Source: DATBGS01 sp036557885 (GTDB taxonomy: Bacteria > Chloroflexota > Ktedonobacteria > Ktedonobacterales > DATBGS01). From it: a DNA stretch of 64,000 nucleotides. Numbering within the stretch: position 1 is the first letter of the stretch; each line of letters begins with the position of its first letter. The translations under genes were made by a program, and so were the position numbers. The notes beneath the pieces are model-generated. The model was given only the letters and a program-made list of their open reading frames with translations. It made no database searches and was not told the origin of the DNA. The stretch spans positions 1-64,000 of the forward strand of contig DATBGS010000006.1 in the NCBI GenBank assembly GCA_036557885.1, read 5' to 3'. Below, in pieces: positions 61,034 through 64,000 of this stretch.

Positions 61034-63280
61034 TTAGCGCTGAGCAGCAGGCTGCATTGGCAGGCGGCGAATTCGTCGCCCCGTTGCAGCAAAGATGGCA
61101 TTGGCGACGGCAGGCGCAATCGGCGGCAGAGCAGGCTCCCCAAGTCCGGTGGGCTTGTCTGTGCTGGGGAGAAAATACACTTCAATGGTGGGCATTTCGT
61201 TCATTCTGAGCAAGGGGTAGTCGTGGAAGTTTTGTTGCTGAATCTGCCCATTTGCCACCGTGATCTGCCCGTTGAGTGCTACCGTCAGCCCCTCGACAAT
61301 CGCGCCCTCGATCTGGGACTCGGCAATGGTGGGATTGACGACCAACCCGCAGGAGACAGCGCAGACGACGCGCTGCACGCGCGCGGTGCCATCAGCCTCC
61401 ACAGACACTTCAGCAACCTCCGCGACAGCAGTGGAGGAGGTCTTGGCAGAAAAGGAGCAAAAAGCGATGCCGCGACCCCAGCCCGCAGGCAAGGGCGTGC
61501 CCCATCCGGCTTTGCTGGCGGCAAGCTGCACCAGCGCCAGGAAAGAAGGGTTGTCGCTGAGCAGGCTGACACGCAGTTGATAAGGGTCTAGCCCACTTGC
61601 GGCGGCCACCTCATCCAAAAAGCTCTCCCGCGCAAAGATGGCGTTGGAGTAATTAAAGGAGCGCCAGATGCCTGTCCGAACCGCCGAATTAATCTCGGAG
61701 CCAGTCACAGAGATGGAAGGAATGTTATAGGGCACGTCTGCTCCATCGGTGGCGGTTTGTCCGTCGCTGGTTGGTATGGCAACGCTGTGGCTCCAGGCGA
61801 TAGGAAGCCCCTGCGCGTTGAGGGTGGCGCTCAGGTGTTGATAGGAGGCTGGCCGGTAAAAGTCGTATTTGAGGTCATCATCGCGGGTCCAGACGACCTG
61901 AACCGGCGCGCCAATGGCTTTGGAGACCTGCACCGCCTCGGCTACAAAATCGGTCTGGGCGCGGCGGCCAAATCCTCCGCCCATGAGGGTGACGTGCAGT
62001 GTCACGTCTTTGGTGAGGAGTCCGCTTTCTGTCGCCGCCACCTGCTGCGCTGCCTGCGGGTGCTGAGTGGGCGCCCAGACCTCGCAGCGCGCGCTTTGCA
62101 CATCAGCGGTGCAATTCATTGGCTCCAGCGGGGCATGCGGCATATAGGGTGTTTCGTAGGTGGCCTCCAGCGTTTTGCCGGTGGTGGCAGCCGGAGCGTT
62201 GCCGCCCGCGCTGACCAGCTTTTGCACCGAAGCCTCAAGCTGATCGCGTATCTGGGCGCTGGTGAGGTTGGCGTTTGGGCCGGGATTCCAGGTAACGTTC
62301 AGGGCCGCTCGTCCCTGAATGGCCGCCCAGGTGTTCTCGGCTACCACCGCCACGCCGCTCTTAACCTGCACTACCTGGATGACGCCAGGCACTGCGCTGG
62401 CTTTGCTGCTATCAAAGCTCTCCAGCGTGCCCCCCAGAAAGGGGCAGCGCGCAATGGTTGCATAGCGCATCCCTGGTCTGCGAATGTCCAGTCCAAAGGT
62501 GGCGCTGCCGTCAACCTTTTGGGGGGTATCCAGGCGCGGGACGCGCGTCCCGATGAGGGTAAACTGGTCCGGCTGTTTGAGTTTCAGCGAGGCAAGTGTT
62601 GTGGGGTTGAGGGGGAGCGTGCTGGCGACTCCTGCCAAATCTCCGTAGACGAGACGCTTGCCAGTGGGGATATGGATGACCACGCCTTTTTCTGTGCGGC
62701 AGGTGGATTGCTCTACTCCCCAGGTCTGGGCAGCGGCAGCCACCAGCAAGGCGCGTGCCTGCGCGCCAGCCCCGCGCAGCCCGGAGTATGAGGCGTTGAC
62801 GCTGGAACTCCCATCGGTTAATTGGTCGCCATAGCGTTCATCGGCTGGCGCCAGTTCCACCCGTACAGTAGACCAATCGGCATCCAGTTCTTCAGCCAGC
62901 AGCATGGGCAGGGCCGTCATCACCCCCTGGCCCATCTCGGATTTGCCCAGCCAAATGGTGACGGTATTGTTGGCATCAATCTGGACCCAGACATTGGGAG
63001 TAAAAGCCGCTGCTGGCTTCTTACCAGTGGTGCCCGGCTTTCCCTGTCCTTGCTTATTAAACACCGTGAAGCCAATGAGCAGGCTTGCCCCCGCCACACC
63101 ACCCGTGACCGCCGAAAGCACCAGGAATTGCCTGCGGCTGAGGGCGCGCTTTTTGGCGGGGGCATGAGGCTCTTGCTCCTCAACAGCCAGGGTGGTCAGT
63201 GGCTCGCTGCTCTGCTCCGGTTGGGTGCTCTCGCCTTGCTCTGTCTCTGTGCCATTGCCCTGTTCTTGCCGCTCATCCAT
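61034..63280 (-). CDS. molybdopterin-binding subunit, isoquinoline 1-oxidoreductase beta-like
   Basis: A 748-residue large subunit of the xanthine dehydrogenase superfamily, of the exported IorB type. The N-terminus has about 45 hydrophilic residues and then SRRQFLVLSAVTGGVAGASLL, a twin-arginine signal or anchor. The molybdenum-cofactor regions include WLGKSEMGQGVMTALPM, TLMGGGFGRRAQTDF and GLGEPALPPIAPAVANAI. Such enzymes hydroxylate N-heterocycles or oxidise aldehydes at the membrane face. The TAATG overlap with the [2Fe-2S] subunit stop fixes the start and shows coupling. No cytochrome c subunit, which often accompanies this type, is seen before the window ends. Confidence 0.9.
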   Translation of the reverse strand: MDERQEQGNGTETEQGESTQPEQSSEPLTTLAVEEQEPHAPAKKRALSRRQFLVLSAVTGGVAGASLLIGFTVFNKQGQGKPGTTGKKPAAAFTPNVWVQIDANNTVTIWLGKSEMGQGVMTALPMLLAEELDADWSTVRVELAPADERYGDQLTDGSSSVNASYSGLRGAGAQARALLVAAAAQTWGVEQSTCRTEKGVVIHIPTGKRLVYGDLAGVASTLPLNPTTLASLKLKQPDQFTLIGTRVPRLDTPQKVDGSATFGLDIRRPGMRYATIARCPFLGGTLESFDSSKASAVPGVIQVVQVKSGVAVVAENTWAAIQGRAALNVTWNPGPNANLTSAQIRDQLEASVQKLVSAGGNAPAATTGKTLEATYETPYMPHAPLEPMNCTADVQSARCEVWAPTQHPQAAQQVAATESGLLTKDVTLHVTLMGGGFGRRAQTDFVAEAVQVSKAIGAPVQVVWTRDDDLKYDFYRPASYQHLSATLNAQGLPIAWSHSVAIPTSDGQTATDGADVPYNIPSISVTGSEINSAVRTGIWRSFNYSNAIFARESFLDEVAAASGLDPYQLRVSLLSDNPSFLALVQLAASKAGWGTPLPAGWGRGIAFCSFSAKTSSTAVAEVAEVSVEADGTARVQRVVCAVSCGLVVNPTIAESQIEGAIVEGLTVALNGQITVANGQIQQQNFHDYPLLRMNEMPTIEVYFLPSTDKPTGLGEPALPPIAPAVANAIFAATGRRIRRLPMQPAAQR

Positions 63281-63744
63281 TATGTGTGCTCCTGCGCGGC
63301 GCGGTGGATGGCGCGTCGGATGCGCTGATAGGTGCCGCAGCGACACAGGTTCCCAGAGAGCGCCGTGTCAATATCGGCATCGGTTGGGGTTGGATGGTTT
63401 GCCAGGAGCGCGGCGGCAGCCATAAGCTGCCCGGATTGACAGTAGCCGCATTGGGGCACTTCTTCGGCAATCCAGGCAAGTTGTAGGGGATGGCTGCGAT
63501 TGGAGGATAACCCCTCAATCGTCGTGACCGCGCGGGTGCCAACGGTGGAAACAGGCGTAACACAGGAACGCGCGGGCGCTCCGTCGAGATGAACCGTGCA
63601 GGCGCCGCACTGCCCAACCCCACACCCAAATTTGGTGCCCGTCAGCCCCAGAAGATCACGCAGCACCCACAAGAGGGGCATGTTAGGGTCAGCGACGGTG
63701 ACTGTTGAGGATTTCCCGTTGATGGTGAGCGTGATGTCGGCCAT
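63280..63744 (-). CDS. [2Fe-2S] subunit, isoquinoline 1-oxidoreductase alpha-like
   Basis: A 154-residue ferredoxin-like subunit. The plant-type cluster site is GCGVGQCGACTVHLDG, and the second cluster site is CGYCQSG with GNLCRCGTYQRI. It carries electrons from the molybdenum site of the large subunit encoded next. The ATG at 63744 has AGGGAG upstream; a start six codons earlier lacks one. It is small, without a flavin domain, which fits the two-subunit exported enzymes. Confidence 0.93.
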   Translation of the reverse strand: MADITLTINGKSSTVTVADPNMPLLWVLRDLLGLTGTKFGCGVGQCGACTVHLDGAPARSCVTPVSTVGTRAVTTIEGLSSNRSHPLQLAWIAEEVPQCGYCQSGQLMAAAALLANHPTPTDADIDTALSGNLCRCGTYQRIRRAIHRAAQEHT

Positions 63745-64000
63745 GTGTGCTCCCTGGAGCATATATCGCCTACTTTTACTGGCTTCCTAGAATATACGTA
63801 GTGCCTGGCCGATTTCTCACTGGGGTGCCCCAACACGCTCATTGGTGATGAGCATCACACAACCCCGCTCCCATCCTGCTCTCAATAAATGGGCTTGGCC
63901 TCACTCCTGCTGCATTCTCTCCCCCATACGTCCCTGGCGCAGTGTTCCGGCTTTCGGTCCCTGCGTACCGTCAACCAGCTAGCCAAGAGTTATGCGCGTG
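63745..64000. other. gene-free end of window
   Basis: No gene is supported in the last 256 bases. A minus-strand TATATT near 63790 could be a -10 element for the oxidoreductase genes, but no clear -35 accompanies it. Confidence 0.35.

Noticed and set aside
1..64000. rRNA, tRNA genes and CRISPR arrays
   Set aside because: I looked for the usual conserved stretches and regular repeat-spacer patterns by eye and found none. A covariance-model scan could still find a tRNA that I missed.

Overview
The window reads as chromosomal DNA of moderately high G+C from a soil-type, secondary-metabolite-rich bacterium. A Ktedonobacteria-like member of the Chloroflexota is my best guess. This is an inference from the gene mix (condensed NRPS genes, rifampin phosphotransferase, tricorn-type protease, serine/threonine kinase, VKOR plus DUF929 pair, sedolisin). 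No rRNA, tRNA or other phylogenetic marker was seen.

Layout. (1) 1-2360: an IS1634-like insertion sequence with 13-bp inverted repeats, then AT-richer gene-free DNA. (2) 2361-4979: rifampin phosphotransferase, just downstream of the NRPS operon. (3) 5198-23765: a compact NRPS locus in two arms. The leftward arm is A-PCP, P450, C-A-PCP, C-A-PCP-TE. The rightward arm is A-PCP, P450, stand-alone TE. The A-PCP/P450 pair is therefore present twice, in opposite orientations. A secreted sedolisin and a nitrilase-fold protein without its catalytic cysteine lie between the arms. My hand-read specificity codes are Leu (both A-PCPs), Gly and Val. The TE domains carry Cys in place of the usual Ser nucleophile. 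(4) 23780-35004: surface-polysaccharide genes (three GT2 glycosyltransferases, a polysaccharide deacetylase, a Wzx-like flippase, two polytopic membrane proteins, a glycosidase-like lipoprotein and a sugar-nucleotide epimerase). Most are translationally coupled. (5) 35082-41853: an OmpR-type regulator, the remnant of an MFS exporter, a copper amine oxidase with an APC permease that has a long structured leader, and a third TE-like protein with altered catalytic residues. (6) 42049-54922: a VKOR/DUF929 disulfide-forming pair, an EamA-type transporter with a large cytoplasmic insert, a zinc-ribbon membrane-anchored GH5, a Ser/Thr kinase, a tricorn protease and a histidine kinase. (7) 54937-60931: a leftward operon for a 2-oxoacid dehydrogenase (E1alpha, E1beta, E2) with an M24-fold protein, a 3-hydroxyisobutyrate dehydrogenase-like enzyme and a truncated GntR regulator. 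(8) 61034-63744: a two-subunit, Tat-exported, isoquinoline 1-oxidoreductase-like molybdenum enzyme.

How the genes may work together (inference). The A-PCP proteins would activate leucine, and the neighbouring P450s would oxidise it while it is bound to the carrier. The oxidised residue would pass in trans to the Gly and Val modules and be released by the Cys-type TE. No MbtH protein, phosphopantetheinyl transferase or intact exporter was seen in the window. The most unusual signals are the inverted A-PCP/P450 duplication, the three Cys-type thioesterases (one missing its catalytic His) with a leader motif shared with an NRPS module, the Cys-less nitrilase homologue, the metal-ligand swap in the M24 protein, and the leader RNA of the permease.
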